From assembly GCA_022495995.1 (NCBI GenBank), contig JAFEMH010007496.1, forward strand, positions 23,524 to 87,523: a stretch of 64,000 nucleotides of DNA, written 5' to 3'. Under the pieces are notes generated by a model. It was given only the letters and a program-made list of their open reading frames with translations, was not told the origin of the DNA and did not search any database. This stretch comes from Adenophora triphylla var. japonica. Its lineage: Eukaryota > Streptophyta > Magnoliopsida > Asterales > Campanulaceae. A program made the translations under genes and the position numbers. Shown here piece by piece: positions 10,986 to 21,849 of this stretch (positions within the stretch are counted from its first letter, which is position 1; the number at the start of each line of letters is the position of its first letter).

Positions 10986-11460
10986 CTTGATTGAATGAGA
11001 AAGGTACTAGAACCTACGAGGTTTGACTGTGTGATTCTTTGATTTGCGTCTCTTTGGGCTCTTCAGCAGTTCCCAAATTCATTTTGGTTAGAACCTTCTC
11101 GGCAGCTTGGGCCCGATTTTCCTCTCGTTTGACAACATGCTTAAAGATTTGTATAATGCATTGTTCATTAATGTGTCTGCGTCTTTATCAAGTGAATCAT
11201 TATTAACTGTTTTTTGATTAGTTAATTTATCATTCTTTAAAGTGGCAATGAGGGGATATTAAGAAAGGTCGAACTTTTATTCAAAGCATAAGGAAGCGCA
11301 GTTTTTGTTACAAACGCATAATCTTTAGGCGTAAGGCCGTCAGACGACTCGAGAGACTCAAACTTAAATACGACAGACTCGGGGTCATTTATTTTCGAAG
11401 CTAGACTCTGGGGTTAGACCAAGCTTCTCGATCATTATTTCTGGGGAACGGATTTCAGAG
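10986..11460 (-). pseudogene. Element A pol remnant: pre-RT linker
   Basis: This interval is collinear with C 31830-32230, the coding stretch just upstream of reverse transcriptase, including the complement of AACTTAGGAACTGC-type linker and the CTCGAGAGACTC block. It joins directly to gag on one side and to non-pol sequence on the other. It therefore marks two internal deletions: protease between gag and linker, and RT-to-integrase after the linker. Confidence 0.6.
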
Positions 11461-11501
11461 TGTATTGGGGCCGCGGGGGCGATTTAACTTTCCTTCTTCA
11501 A

Positions 11502-13199
11502 TCAATCCTTGAATTGCTTCCTCAAAACTGTGCAGTTGTTGGTTACATGATCGTGGTACTTGTGAAAAGCACAATGCTTGGTTACATCCCAGTTGTTATT
11601 GGGGAATTTGGGCTGGTAATTTTCCATAGGTTCGAGGAGACCTTGCTTCACTACACAATCGAATACCTTGCTCAAGGGTATCCCAAAATTATCATAGTGT
11701 TGTCGTTGTCTCGGGGGACCATTGTTTCTTTGTAGTGCTCCATTCTGAATATAATGGACTGCTCCGGCAACCTCCCTTCCTTTGCTTGGGGCAGATATTG
11801 GATTGGGTGGGGCTGGACTGACCACCATTTTTTGCATGCTCAGTGTTTTCTCAAACTTAGTCCCAGCGTTGACCATGGTGCGAAGATCAGGATAGAAGTG
11901 GTGACTGATCAGGGCCCTCAGGGATGGTTTGAGGCAGGAATGGAAGATGTCCATTTGCTCTTCTTTGGAAAGCGGATCCATTATCTCGCTTAATTTCCAG
12001 TTCCATCTCTTGTAGAATTCACCTACAGGTTCGTCATCCTTTTGTTCGGTGGCTTGCAGGTCATGGCGATTGGTTTCCCATTCAAGGTTGGCGCGGTACT
12101 TCTCCAAGAAGATTTCGCTGATTTGATCCCAGGTGGAGCGATTTTCCGCCTTCACGTTGAGGAACCACCTTAATGCCGTGGATTTGAGGGAATGCTGGAA
12201 GTGATCCGCCATTTGCTGTGGGGTTGCCCCTTTGGCTCTCATACCCAAGATGTAGGTGTCGATGTGGGTCTTTGGGCATTCGCTCCCATCAAACTTTTCC
12301 ATCTCTGGCATTCTGAATTTTGGAGGGAGTGGGACCACCTTGCTCGGATCCGTGGGCATGAGGGAGTCCTTCCGAGAGTTGGCCAGTTTGCCTTGCATGT
12401 CCTTCATTTGTTCGACCAACCAAGCTATGTGAGGGTCGACGGGCAGAGGCAAGCTGCCATTTTCGGGGATGAAAACCGAAGATGGAGGTGGATTGGCAGA
12501 TGGGATCACCATTCGGGAGTCTTGGGGAGGTAGTTGAGTGTATACCATCCGTACCACAGGTTGTTGAAATTGAGGCGTGATTACCCGGGCGCTAAGGGTT
12601 GTGTTTGGGAATTGGGGAAATGTTTCATTAGCCCCAGTGGCGGAACCCGGCGGGTGGTAGGTTTGAGATGTCGGGATATCAGCTCGGGATGCTCGTTCAG
12701 GGTAAACATTGGGATTTTTGTTATGGTTGCGAGGCTCGTATAGAGGCGAGAGGATTGAATCTGGGGATACCGAGATGCACCGGGATACGGGCGGAGCGCA
12801 CGTATGTGTCTTTGTTGATGCGAGCTTGGGGCGCAGGCCGGGAAATTGGCTTGTCTTGAGGCGGGCATATCGAAGGCTGCTTGGCCCGATGCAGTGAAGC
12901 TTTGAGCGAGAGGCTGCTGCGTTCTTTGGGATCTCGTAGCTTGGCGGAGGTGGGACCTGCTGATAGCTTTGAGGACCCGGGGGAGCTGATATTTCTTCGT
13001 CTTCTATGAGAACGAAGGTCCCATCAGTTTGGGGAACCGCCAAGGCTCCACGACAGTGCATGGTGTCTACGATCCAAGATTGCTGCTCTTCTTGGCGCTT
13101 CTTGAGTGTTTTGAAGGCTTGTAACACCTCATCCATTGTCTGGAGGTTTCTTAGTGGCGGGGTTCCGTTCCCCTCACTGTTATCTGTTGATCCTGCCAT
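11502..13199 (-). CDS. Tat-lineage gag polyprotein, element A
   Basis: A 565-codon uninterrupted frame. The first 60 residues form a charged helical segment (KTLKKRQEEQQSW), then comes a Pro/Gln-rich stretch (about 80-270). The retrotransposon gag core spans about 300-440 (EKFDGSECPKTHIDTY, ALRWFLNV, DEPVGEFYKRW). A CAFHKYHDHVTNNC knuckle-like motif lies near the C-terminus. Gag would form the virus-like particle that packages element RNA in the cytoplasm. The start is the first Met in frame; the homologous position in element E reads Val. The ORF ends shortly after the knuckle, without protease, because the element is deleted there. It is unusually intact compared with the other Tat genes in this window. 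Confidence 0.85.
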   Translation of the reverse strand: MAGSTDNSEGNGTPPLRNLQTMDEVLQAFKTLKKRQEEQQSWIVDTMHCRGALAVPQTDGTFVLIEDEEISAPPGPQSYQQVPPPPSYEIPKNAAASRSKLHCIGPSSLRYARLKTSQFPGLRPKLASTKTHTCAPPVSRCISVSPDSILSPLYEPRNHNKNPNVYPERASRADIPTSQTYHPPGSATGANETFPQFPNTTLSARVITPQFQQPVVRMVYTQLPPQDSRMVIPSANPPPSSVFIPENGSLPLPVDPHIAWLVEQMKDMQGKLANSRKDSLMPTDPSKVVPLPPKFRMPEMEKFDGSECPKTHIDTYILGMRAKGATPQQMADHFQHSLKSTALRWFLNVKAENRSTWDQISEIFLEKYRANLEWETNRHDLQATEQKDDEPVGEFYKRWNWKLSEIMDPLSKEEQMDIFHSCLKPSLRALISHHFYPDLRTMVNAGTKFEKTLSMQKMVVSPAPPNPISAPSKGREVAGAVHYIQNGALQRNNGPPRQRQHYDNFGIPLSKVFDCVVKQGLLEPMENYQPKFPNNNWDVTKHCAFHKYHDHVTNNCTVLRKQFKD

Positions 13200-14500
13200 G
13201 GGGGAATAGTGGACTGTTCAGACCGCTGAACCGGAAGGGCTGTCGGACCTTGTGACCTCGATACTGAAAAGGCGGCTCCCGGGTACTCTCAACCACTCTC
13301 GATTCGCTGGAGGGGGTGACGGGTAAGGTTTAGACATGGGAAGGCCTTTTGGATAAAAAAGGGGGAAAGCTCATGTGACATGCTGTTTCCGCTTTTTATT
13401 TATGATTTTTTTATTTGTTGTTTTAATTTATTTAAAACAGTGTTTTCTCAGAATCCTAGGTAGGTTGGAAAAGATTGCTCTTCTTTTTCGCAACTATGCT
13501 AGATCCTGGGTCAGTGGAGACCATCTGTGCGGCTATAAGCCCCTCGTTTTGCACCTGTATTTTGACATCCCGGGGTGGACAGCCCCGGGCGAGGGTCCTA
13601 TAGAGCAAGCGGTTTCCACCGGCCTAAAAGAAAATCGAACCTAAGGACCGAGCCTATCATGTTCGTTTTAATGCGTCGGTCATGTGAATAGTGAGCCGAG
13701 CCGGTACCTGAGTCAAGATTTGATCAAGAGTTCGACATGACCTCTCTTTACCTTGCTTGCGCAAGGGATCTGTGACGTTATGCATTTGCTGGGTCGTTTT
13801 TTCATGGCTGACGTATTAAAGGCTTGATGACATGGTTTCATGTTTGCATGGATGTATATTCGGGACGGAACATCGCCTGGTGTAGCTTCGAAAATCAAGA
13901 TCAGGTCAAGATTTTAGCATGACCTTTCATCGCTTTGCTTGCGCAAGGGATCTTGAGTTCCGAGCTTCGACTCAGAAGATGGCCGGCATGGGGTATGTAT
14001 CCAGGCTGTATGACACGGACTGGGTAAAAACCAACCGAGTCTGGACAGAGTGTGACTCAAGCATGCAGGGTTGACACTGGCTAGGATGGGATGTTTGGAA
14101 TGATCCCGTGCGCGTCCAAGAGGCTTAGGAAGACCAAACGGACTGCAACTGAGACCACCTCGGGTTGAGGGTTGTAGTGTGTAGTGTATCCGAGGCAGCA
14201 GTGCGCGTAGCGTGCGGTGTACCGAGGCAGCAATGCGAGTAGCGTGCGGTGTACCGAGGCAGTAGTGCGAGTAGTGTGCGGTCGCTAAAATTCTTTTTCT
14301 GAGTAAAACAGAAGTTTTTGAAGAATTTTAGATGTATGTACACAGATGTATATCGATGCATTTTTTTGTAAAATAAAAAGTAAAGCATATGCACACACAC
14401 ACACACAATAGTTATAGAAAGGGGTAAAATGAAAGTTTGACCCTTATCATTGTTTTAAAATTTTTTTATTTTTTGTTTAAAAGTTTTTTAAAACAATATA
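13200..14500 (-). other. Element A 5' leader
   Basis: About 1.3 kb of non-coding leader between PBS and gag. It contains a segment conserved in C and E (13533-13603), two CTTGCGCAAG dyads (13756-13765 and 13938-13947), a triplicated block with GTGTACCGAGGCAG (about 14185-14280) and a (CA)n run near 14395. Confidence 0.7.
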
Positions 14501-14519
14501 GTCCCCAGCGGAGTCGCCA
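14501..14519 (-). other. Element A primer-binding site
   Basis: Minus strand TGGCGACTCCGCTGGGGAC lies two bases inside the 5' LTR. The same motif occupies the equivalent place in C, D and E. It is the characteristic Tat/Ogre primer site; I did not verify the matching tRNA. Confidence 0.75.
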
Positions 14520-14521
14520 AC

Positions 14522-15881
14522 TGAAATTACCCGGATCCGAGAGGCACAGCGATTGCGTCCCGGCATCTGGCATTCCGTTTTTTGCGTTGGTCGAGTGGAT
14601 GTGTCTCGATGTGTTTTTTGCTTTGTAGAGTCTCCACGCCGTTTTGATTTAGCCCAAAACATTGAGAAAAGGCATCAGTTTAAAAACTGTTGTTGTGTGA
14701 TGAGATTTTTGAGTTCGGAGGTCAGGTTACTCCTCGGGAAGAGAATATTAGAATATTAGAGCTCACCCGAGTCGCCTCGTAAAAACGAGTCTTTCGGTAC
14801 CCCTTCTTTCTTTAACTGTTATGTGTGTGTGTATGCGCTTTTAAAAATGCATGCTGTATCGAATGTCTACATTGTACACTACGTATTGAAATGTATTGAA
14901 ATAGTATAGAAAGGAAGCCTTACCAATGTTGGTTCGTGTCTGTCTTCCGCTGGGGAATAGTGTTTGAGGATGGAATAGTATTCCGGGATAGACCGGAATT
15001 TCTTCAGGATGTGCCGGTGGTCTGCGGACAGAGCTTCGACGTGCCTCGGGATTGTCAGGTGTGCACTCGGGCAGAGTTTCGACGTGCGTTGGGATCGCAG
15101 GGATCGTTGACTGGATTCGGGCAGAGGTTTGGCGTGCGTTGGGATCGTCAGTTGCTTTCGGGCAGAGTTCTGGCGTGCGTCGGGATCGTCGATTGCGTTC
15201 GGGAAGAGTTCCGGCGTGCATCGGGATCATCGGTTGCGTTCGGGCAGAGTTTCGGCGTGCGTCGAAATCGTCGGTTTGGCTCGAAAAGGGCCGGGATGCC
15301 TCGGGATAGACCAGGCAAGGCTTCGAAGTACCACGAGGGGCCTCAGAATACCTCGAGAGTGCCTCGGGGCAGCGCGGGAGCATCTCGGGAGCGCTCGATA
15401 GGGCTTCGGAGCACCGCGAGGGAGCTCAGAAGGCCCCGGAAGAAACCGAAAGGGACCGGGAGTGCCCCGAGGGGTCTTAGAAGGGCAACCTGAAGGCTTA
15501 GGGAGAGAGAAAGGAGAAGAGGGAGGTGTGAAAAATGAGGGAGGGGGAGCCCTCTATTTATAGTAGAGGAAAAACTGCAAGAAGGTCCGTACGGACCTTC
15601 CATGAAATCCAAAAATTTGGTTTTTCCTGATTTGAGGGAATAATGTGGACTTTAAGAGGATTTTGTAATAATTGTGTCTGGATGCAAAGAGGTCCGTATG
15701 GACCTTTTAGCATGCAAAGAGGTCCGTACGGACCTTCCATACTTTTGTAATTGTGATGGCAAGCTAGTTCTCGTCGAGAGCTTTCCAACCATATATGGCA
15801 CGTCTTAATCGGAGTTCGTATGAAGGAGTTATGACCTCCGGAAGTTTGACCTTGATTTTGTCGTATGCTTGAATGGAGAGC
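14522..15881 (-). repeat. Element A 5' LTR, tip truncated by element B
   Basis: It matches 4483-5799 closely, then stops within GGAGAGC where element B's TGTCACGACC begins. The final U3 bases (GGTCCAGATT..TTACA in the other LTR) are missing. The GC-rich minisatellite is at about 15065-15275. Confidence 0.9.
15555..15734 (-). promoter_or_regulatory. Element A 5' LTR promoter: TATA plus three palindromes
   Basis: TATAAATA (15562-15555, minus) is preceded by GGTCCGTACGGACC at 15584-15597, a decayed GGTCCGTATGGACC at 15691-15704 and an intact copy at 15721-15734. The proximal axis-to-TATA distance is 28.5 bp, as in the other LTR. Confidence 0.75.
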
Positions 15882-17914
15882 TGTCACGACCCAAAATATA
15901 GGCATTATTTATGATGTGCATTTTATATTAATAGTTCCTTATTTAATTTATATGATATACTAGTCGTGTTAATAAATTATTTAGGAAAAGATAATTGAGA
16001 GAAAGTAAATTTTAATTCATTATGTGTAATGAGGTGCTTTGATGACAAAGTATGAAAACTAGGTGAATTTTTAAAATATGGTTTAACTTATTGAGGGGCA
16101 AAAATGTAAATAGGTGGTGTATATCATCTTTATGTGGGTGAAAGCCCCATATTATTTCTATTATCTTCTTCTCTGCAATTGAAGACTCCATTGTTGAACT
16201 AAGTCAAGTTTCCCTTTTTAAAATTCACCATAAATTATATCCTTACCCATTCTTCAAAGTAATTGCACCAAAATGATGAGTGGAGCTTGAGGATTTCATC
16301 TACCCAGCCAAGAACACTTTCCATTGTCATATTCATTTGAGGCAAGTTGTTATGTTTCCCTTCTATGCATGTTCATATAGATATGTTACAATTGATTGAA
16401 GTGTAATTGATATTTGTGAAATCTAGTCAAGTTAATTGTAGGGTTTGCTAATTTGGGTGTTTAGTAGAATTGGAAACTTTCATTGAATTGAAATGGGTAA
16501 ATGATTGTTTGGTGAAAATTGTAACATTCCTTTTGAAATTAAAGAGTTGGATTGTATTGGGTAAACTATAATGAAGAAATTAGGGAGTTTTGTAGTTTGG
16601 ATTGTAAACAATGGTGCCATCAAAGTGTTAGAACTTTTGGGTTTGAAGTCTGAATTTTTGGCTCACAATTCGTACCTGGAAACAGCATGCAGAGCGGCCG
16701 CGCTCCAGCTAAAGCGGTCGCGCTCATCAAAGGAAAATTGGCCAAAACTCTCTGCCACTGAGGGCGGCCGCGCTCCAGGCCACGGCGGTCGCGCTGGCCC
16801 CTGTTCCCAAACTTGTTTCCTAAACTATTCTTACTTAATTACTTAGACTATTTTAACCTCATAGCACACCTTAATTATAGTATAAGACAACAGTAACATT
16901 TTAATGCCGAAGATGCGTGGATTGAATCATGTATTGGTAGCCTTAGTGCTAAATATGGAGAATACTTTATTATGTTGCTATTTTATAAATGCTTTGGGTG
17001 GAGTATGTATCCCTACTTTGGATCATACATTATTTTGTTAAACAAATATGTTATTATTGTGTTTAACTAGTTAAAGTCCAGCTGGTACTTGGTTGTCAGG
17101 CAATGTTATGGAATTATAATGGCACCGAGCCAAGTTCATTATAATAAATACATTGGTAACCCAGATTTTACCCTCCATTGGCCATGGATGGGATTAGTGA
17201 ACTGGCATCTTCTTTATGGAGATGGTTATAGTTGCACTGGGGATACGACTGCGTGTCGGAGTCCCTATGATCTTGACTTGGTTATGGTTTCGGAATCGCT
17301 TCATCAACTGCTGTTGTTGCTCAGAGTTGGATGACCCTTGTATTTAAACCTTGGCTAGTATCCTTCTAAGTGTTAAATTAATGCACTTGGGTGATGTTAT
17401 AAGTTTATTATTCTTTGGTATTATAAAGTGTTAATTATATGAACTATGAATGCTTTATATGTAATGCATGTCATATTGTTGCATATATAATAGCTTGTTG
17501 AGATTTATCTCACTCCGTCCCTTTTAATATTTTAGACAGGAGCGAGCCAAGGGTATAGGTCCGGTTGAGACTCGAGGAGGACGCCAGTGTGGGTTGTTAT
17601 TTTGGGGTAAGAGTGCTAGTGGTTACATTATGTAAATGTAAACCGAGGGATAGTATACCCAATTAGGTTTGATTTGTAATCGTTAAGTTTTTGGTACCTT
17701 AAGTATTGTATATATTTGGGACTATGTTCCTAGTTTGTTATGGTTATAATTGTGCACTCTTTTATAAAACGTTCTAAACTTTTATTTAAGTTAAACAGGT
17801 TTTTATATTCATTATTTAGAAAGGATTCAAAGAAAAGATTTTTAATAAATTTGGCGTCTCCAGTTCGCGACTCGAATGTGTGGCCAAGTAGGTCCATGGA
17901 TCGGGGGCGTGACA
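15882..17914 (+). repeat. Element B 5' LTR
   Basis: It begins TGTCACGACCC and ends GGGGGCGTGACA, so the ends themselves form a short inverted repeat. At 16692-16795 four related GC-rich imperfect dyads occur: AGCGGCCGCGCT, AGCGGTCGCGCT, GGCGGCCGCGCT and GGCGGTCGCGCT. No TATA box lies at the spacing seen in the other LTRs. Confidence 0.85.
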
Positions 17915-17915
17915 G

Positions 17916-17929
17916 TTGGTATCAAAGCT
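17916..17929 (+). other. Element B primer-binding site
   Basis: TTGGTATCAAAGCT directly follows the LTR. TGGTATCARAGC is the standard site for initiator tRNA-Met in gypsy and copia elements. Confidence 0.85.
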
Positions 17930-18024
17930 TAGGTTATGGTTTGACTAGTGTGTCTACGTGATTTAGGAGGGTAGTTAAGTTTAAGTGAGTGACGATTCAC
18001 GATTATTGCAGGTATTAATACATC

Positions 18025-19232
18025 ATGGCAGAGGGTGGAGGTAATCAGATGGGACCGACTGGCCAAGGAAATACTAGAGAAGAAACTCAGGAGATGTTCC
18101 CTGGTATGCTAGAGGCAGCAATGAAAGTAATGCACGATCAAAGGCAAGGTGAGGGGCAAGCAGCTCCTAGGGTGGGACTTGAACAATTCTTGAAGATGAA
18201 ACCAATAGGATATGATGGAGAGCCGGATGTGACTAAAGCTGAAAGGTGGATAGAATCGATGGAGAAAATTTTTGATGTGTTAATTTGCACCGAAGAAGAA
18301 AAGGTTAGATTCGCGGCATATAAGTTTTCTGGGGCCGCGGAACATTGGTGGAGGACTATCAAAGCAAGTTGGGATGAAACCCATACCCCTTATACTTTGG
18401 AGAATTTCGTGAGGAAGTTCAAAGAGCATTTCATCCCTACCGTGGATCAAGACAAGAAAGAAATAGAGTTCCTTAACCTAGAGCAGAATTTTATGTCGGT
18501 GGCTCAATATGTGGCTAAGTTTACCGCATTGTCAAGGTAATGTCCTCATTTAGTAGCAACGGAAGAAAGAAAATCATCAAGGTTTGTTCGTGGATTGAAA
18601 ACAGCAATTCGAACTCAGTTAGTGGCCCACAAATTTCAGAATTTCGAGATGCGATAGATCGGGCATATTATGTAGAGCACGATATTGAGGAACATAAAAG
18701 GAAGACGAAAGGGACAAGTTTTGGCAATAGAGGAGGACAGATAAGACACCAACAAGGTAGGGATAATAGAAGAATTCCAAGTATGACTTCACAGTTTCAA
18801 GGACAGCCTCCGGGACAGTCTAATGTTATGCGACAAGGGTATACTCCGGGAAGGGTGAATAAGAAAGTTTGTGCCTATTGCAAGAAAGAGGGTCATTTAG
18901 AGGATGTGTGTTGGTTGAAACAAGGCAAATGTGTGAGTTGTGGACAACTTGGACACTATCAGAGGGATTGCCCAAGATCAAATAAACCACCATCCGGGGA
19001 TGCTGGGACTTCTCAGGGGCAGAAAAGGGATGCTTCGGGGAAGCCTAAAGTCCAAGTCCGAGTATTTGCGGTGAATCAAGGTCAAGCAACGGATTCTTCC
19101 AATGTTATCGGAGGTACTATTTTTATAGCTAGTATGAGAGCACACACACTTATAGACCCTGGCTCCTCGCATTCTTATGTGTCTATGCATTTTTCATCTC
19201 AATTACATGTTTCTACCGAGTCTATGCCTTAT
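18025..19232 (+). pseudogene. Element B gag-protease, broken and truncated
   Basis: The frame opens with MAEGGG and carries a gag core (about residues 50-170: ERWIESMEKIFDV, FSGAAEHWW, LENFVRKFKEHFIP). A TAA at 18538 stops it, and the homologous CPHLVATEERKSSRF continues in the same frame after it until a further frameshift near 18645. Beyond that, two zinc knuckles (CAYCKKEGHLEDVC and CVSCGQLGHYQRDC) and an aspartic protease site (LIDPGSSHSYVS, with Pro in place of the usual Ser/Thr after Asp) can be read in the frame from 18540. The reading ends at 19232 at the LTR of element C. Confidence 0.8.
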
Positions 19233-20991
19233 TGTAACGATGTGTTGCCTTTTTCGCGGGAAAAATTCGATTTTTGCGTTTCTTTGAAAAACCAAATAAA
19301 ACCGGAAAAAACGGAGTCGCCACGCCATTTTAATTTTGAAGGGCAAAACTTTGAAAAAAGCCCGAGATCAGAGATTTAGGTTCGGAGGTCATGTTACGCG
19401 TCGGGAAGGACGTTAGTGTGCACCCGACGCGCCTCGTAAAAACGAGTCTTCCAAGCTGAAAATCATTTGTATGTGTGTGTGTGTGTGTGTTTTGGCCAAA
19501 ATAAGTTGAAACTTGAAAAAGTAAAAATTGGGATGTCTTTTTAAGACTTTAAACTGATCCCATGATTTTTTGGAGAATTTTTGGTTTGAGATTTGGTACT
19601 CAAAAAACCTTTTGAAGTTGAGAAGTCACTTCTGCCAGAAGGAAATGGCAGCAGACACCTGATTTTGAAATGGATTCAAGGGTCCTAAAACTTCATAATC
19701 TGGATGAACTCAGAGAATGAAAGTTTTTCTAGACTCCTTGAATAAACTTTGTGTGAAAGAAATTTCCATTTTGGAGAAGATTTGAGGGGTCAAAACCTTC
19801 TGGAAACCTCAGATATGAGATCTGGATTCCCAGAAGCTGATGAACTAGCCTCTGAAAGAAAAATTGAAAAGAGGAGTTTTACTCACCCAAAAAATAAGAT
19901 AAAAATATGTCTGGAAAGCTCTGGATGTTGGCTACAAAAAGTGTTTTGTAGTCAACACCAAATTCCAAGTTCATCTGTGTCCAAAAATTAAGACCATGGA
20001 CTGAGGTCTGAGAAAATTGCTACTGGACAGCAACTTCTCAAGAAAGAAAATATGATTTTAAGGGGGGTTTTGCATCCATGCTTGTCCCCATTTCCCTAGG
20101 TTTTGGTTAGTGATCACTAGACATTTTAGTGGTGAATCAACTATACCAAACCATCCTTGGGGTACATTAGGACTAAGCATTTCATTTGCTTGGGGAGGGG
20201 GATTTTACCCTTTGAAATCAAGATTTAGTGCTTGAAAATGGTTTTCTAGGGTTTTGAAAGTGCATTTTTGCAAGTAAACAAGAAAAGCTTTGAAAATAAT
20301 GTTGATCTTTGTAGAAGATCATCCATGGAGATGGTCTTCCATGGTGATCTTCTTAGATCTAGAGAAAGAAGATGAAAGAACTACATTTTGTAGTTTGAAG
20401 ATGCATGCATGGATGAGATTTAGGGTTAGGAAGAGGAGGGTTTACCAATCTTCCTTGTGTTCTTGAGTGTTTGGCTTGAGTGTATGAGTGTTTAGGGCTT
20501 TAATATGAGAGTGAGTGGATGAGTATGAGTTGGGAAAGATTGGAAAGAAAAAGGTGACAATTCTTGAGAATTCTCACTGTTTTCTCTCTATATTTCGCCA
20601 GAACTTCGTTGCTATTGTGTTCTTCCTCCCTTATTTTTGTGACTGGAGGGCTCAATTTATAGCCCTCCTGAAAATGCAAAGGTATCCGCGCGGACAAGGT
20701 CAGTAGGCGTGCACTGTTCATTAATTACAGCTCCAGCCTTAGACAGGAAGAATAAAAATTCAAAAAAACCAAATTAACAGCCAGTTTTTGTGTTTCCAGC
20801 CTTTCTATTTATGGTTTTATTCTTTTGTTTTGCTTTTTAAGATGCTTTTCTTGGTTTAACTTCATTTGGCAATGCCCATTCTACCCTCCCTTTGTTAGAA
20901 ATGTTAGGATAGTTAGGAATTGTTAGAAATGTTATAACTTTCGTTAATTTTATAACGAAAATTCTAACAAGCTCAAATTGGAGCACTTACA
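19233..20991 (-). repeat. Element C 3' LTR
   Basis: 1759 bp, TGTAAGTGCTCC to ATCGTTACA on the minus strand. It is close to identical to 36130-37890 except for a diverged patch upstream of the TATA (about 20669-20870). It contains a (GT)n run at 19470-19490. Confidence 0.95.
20645..20694 (-). promoter_or_regulatory. Element C 3' LTR TATA hairpin and palindrome
   Basis: TATAAATT (minus, 20661-20654) lies inside perfect GGAGGGCT/AGCCCTCC arms (20645-20652 and 20661-20668). Upstream is TCCGCGCGGA at 20685-20694, with the axis 28.5 bp from the first TATA base. Confidence 0.75.
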
Positions 20992-21008
20992 GTAGCCCCT
21001 CGGCGACG
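20992..21008 (-). other. Element C polypurine tract
   Basis: Minus strand GTCGCCGAGGGGCTAC ends against the 3' LTR. It matches the equivalent tract of element A. Confidence 0.65.
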
Positions 21009-21239
21009 GCGCTTTCGAAGGAAGCGGGGTCGTCGATAAGAGTAAGGCTCCATATTTGGCAGGATGATCGAGTGATCGGGTGGCTGAACCTAGCGATAGG
21101 CTACCTACGTATCCCGAATGGGAATCAAGCCAGTCGTAGTTCGGGTCTTTGACCCTGAGATGATGGCGTTTTAGGTGCCTCGAACCTGATGAGCGAGTTC
21201 TACAGTCGGTTACTGGAAAGAAACTCTGCTGGGGATAAG

Positions 21240-21610
21240 AGATGACCATTTTTGGTCTGATGGCTATCCGCTCTGCTGGGGATAGGAATGACCATTTTCG
21301 GTCTGACGGGTATCCGCCCTGCTGGGGATAGGAATGACCATTTTCGGTCTCTGCTGGGGATGATTGCGATTTATCGCTTTCTAGTGATAGCGTCTTAGGT
21401 GCCTCAAACCTTGGAGATGGCGCTTTAGGTGCCTCGGACCTTGATGATGGCGTTTTTAGGTGCCTCGAACCTTGGAGATGGCGTTTTAGGTGCCTCGAAC
21501 CTTGATGATGATGGCTTTTTAGGCGCCTCGGACCTTAATGATGATGGCTTTTTAGGCGCCTCGGACCTTAATGATGATGGCTTTTTAGGCGCCTCGGACC
21601 TTAATTTGAA
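21240..21610. repeat. Element C minisatellites, proximal set
   Basis: Three CTGCTGGGGATAGGAATGACC units (21240-21370) are followed by about six 33-36-bp units containing GATGGCGTTTTAGGTGCCTCG or its GGCTTTTTAGGCGCCTCGG variant (21390-21605). There are no credible genes. Confidence 0.8.
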
Positions 21611-21849
21611 ATGGCCTTTCGGTGGACTTCGTCTGGCTAGAAGGAGAGGAGTGACCGTTTTGGTCGAGGGGCTGGACCTAATGATAGGCTACCTACGTAT
21701 CCCTAGTGGGAATCAAGCCCTTTCGTAGTTCGAGAACTACTCGAGATTCCGTTGGCTTTTGGGATTCCGTTAACTTTGCTGGGGATTTCGTTAGCCTTTG
21801 CTGGGGAAAATCAGACGTATTCGTCTGGGGAATTGGTCTCACGTTTGAC

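Larger units (their letters stand above)
4483..15881 (-). mobile_element. Element A: Tat-lineage Ty3/gypsy derivative
   Basis: Two LTRs (4483-5819 and 14522-15881) frame about 8.7 kb. In the minus-strand sense the order is 5' LTR, PBS, long leader, gag, a short pre-RT linker, a plus-strand antisense ORF relic, minisatellites, PPT and 3' LTR. The LTRs carry TG..CA ends and the leader shares the PBS with elements C, D and E. Protease and the whole RT-RNase H-integrase block are missing, so it could move only with enzymes supplied in trans. The 5' LTR is cut at 15881 by element B, and its last 20 or so bases (U3 tip) are absent from the window. Confidence 0.85.
15882..19232 (+). mobile_element. 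Element B: Tekay/Del-like Ty3/gypsy, left part only
   Basis: A 2.03-kb LTR, a tRNA-Met-type PBS and the start of gag-protease on the plus strand are present. The element is cut at 19232 where element C starts, and neither its RT-integrase nor a second LTR occurs in the window. It inserted into element A's 5' LTR. The long LTR, Met PBS and double CCHC gag fit the Tekay/Del chromoviruses, but without RT or chromodomain the clade is tentative. Confidence 0.75.

Noticed and set aside
17916..17929. Part of a tRNA gene.
   Set aside because: TGGTATCAAAGC is a primer-binding site complementary to a tRNA end, directly next to an LTR. No cloverleaf follows.
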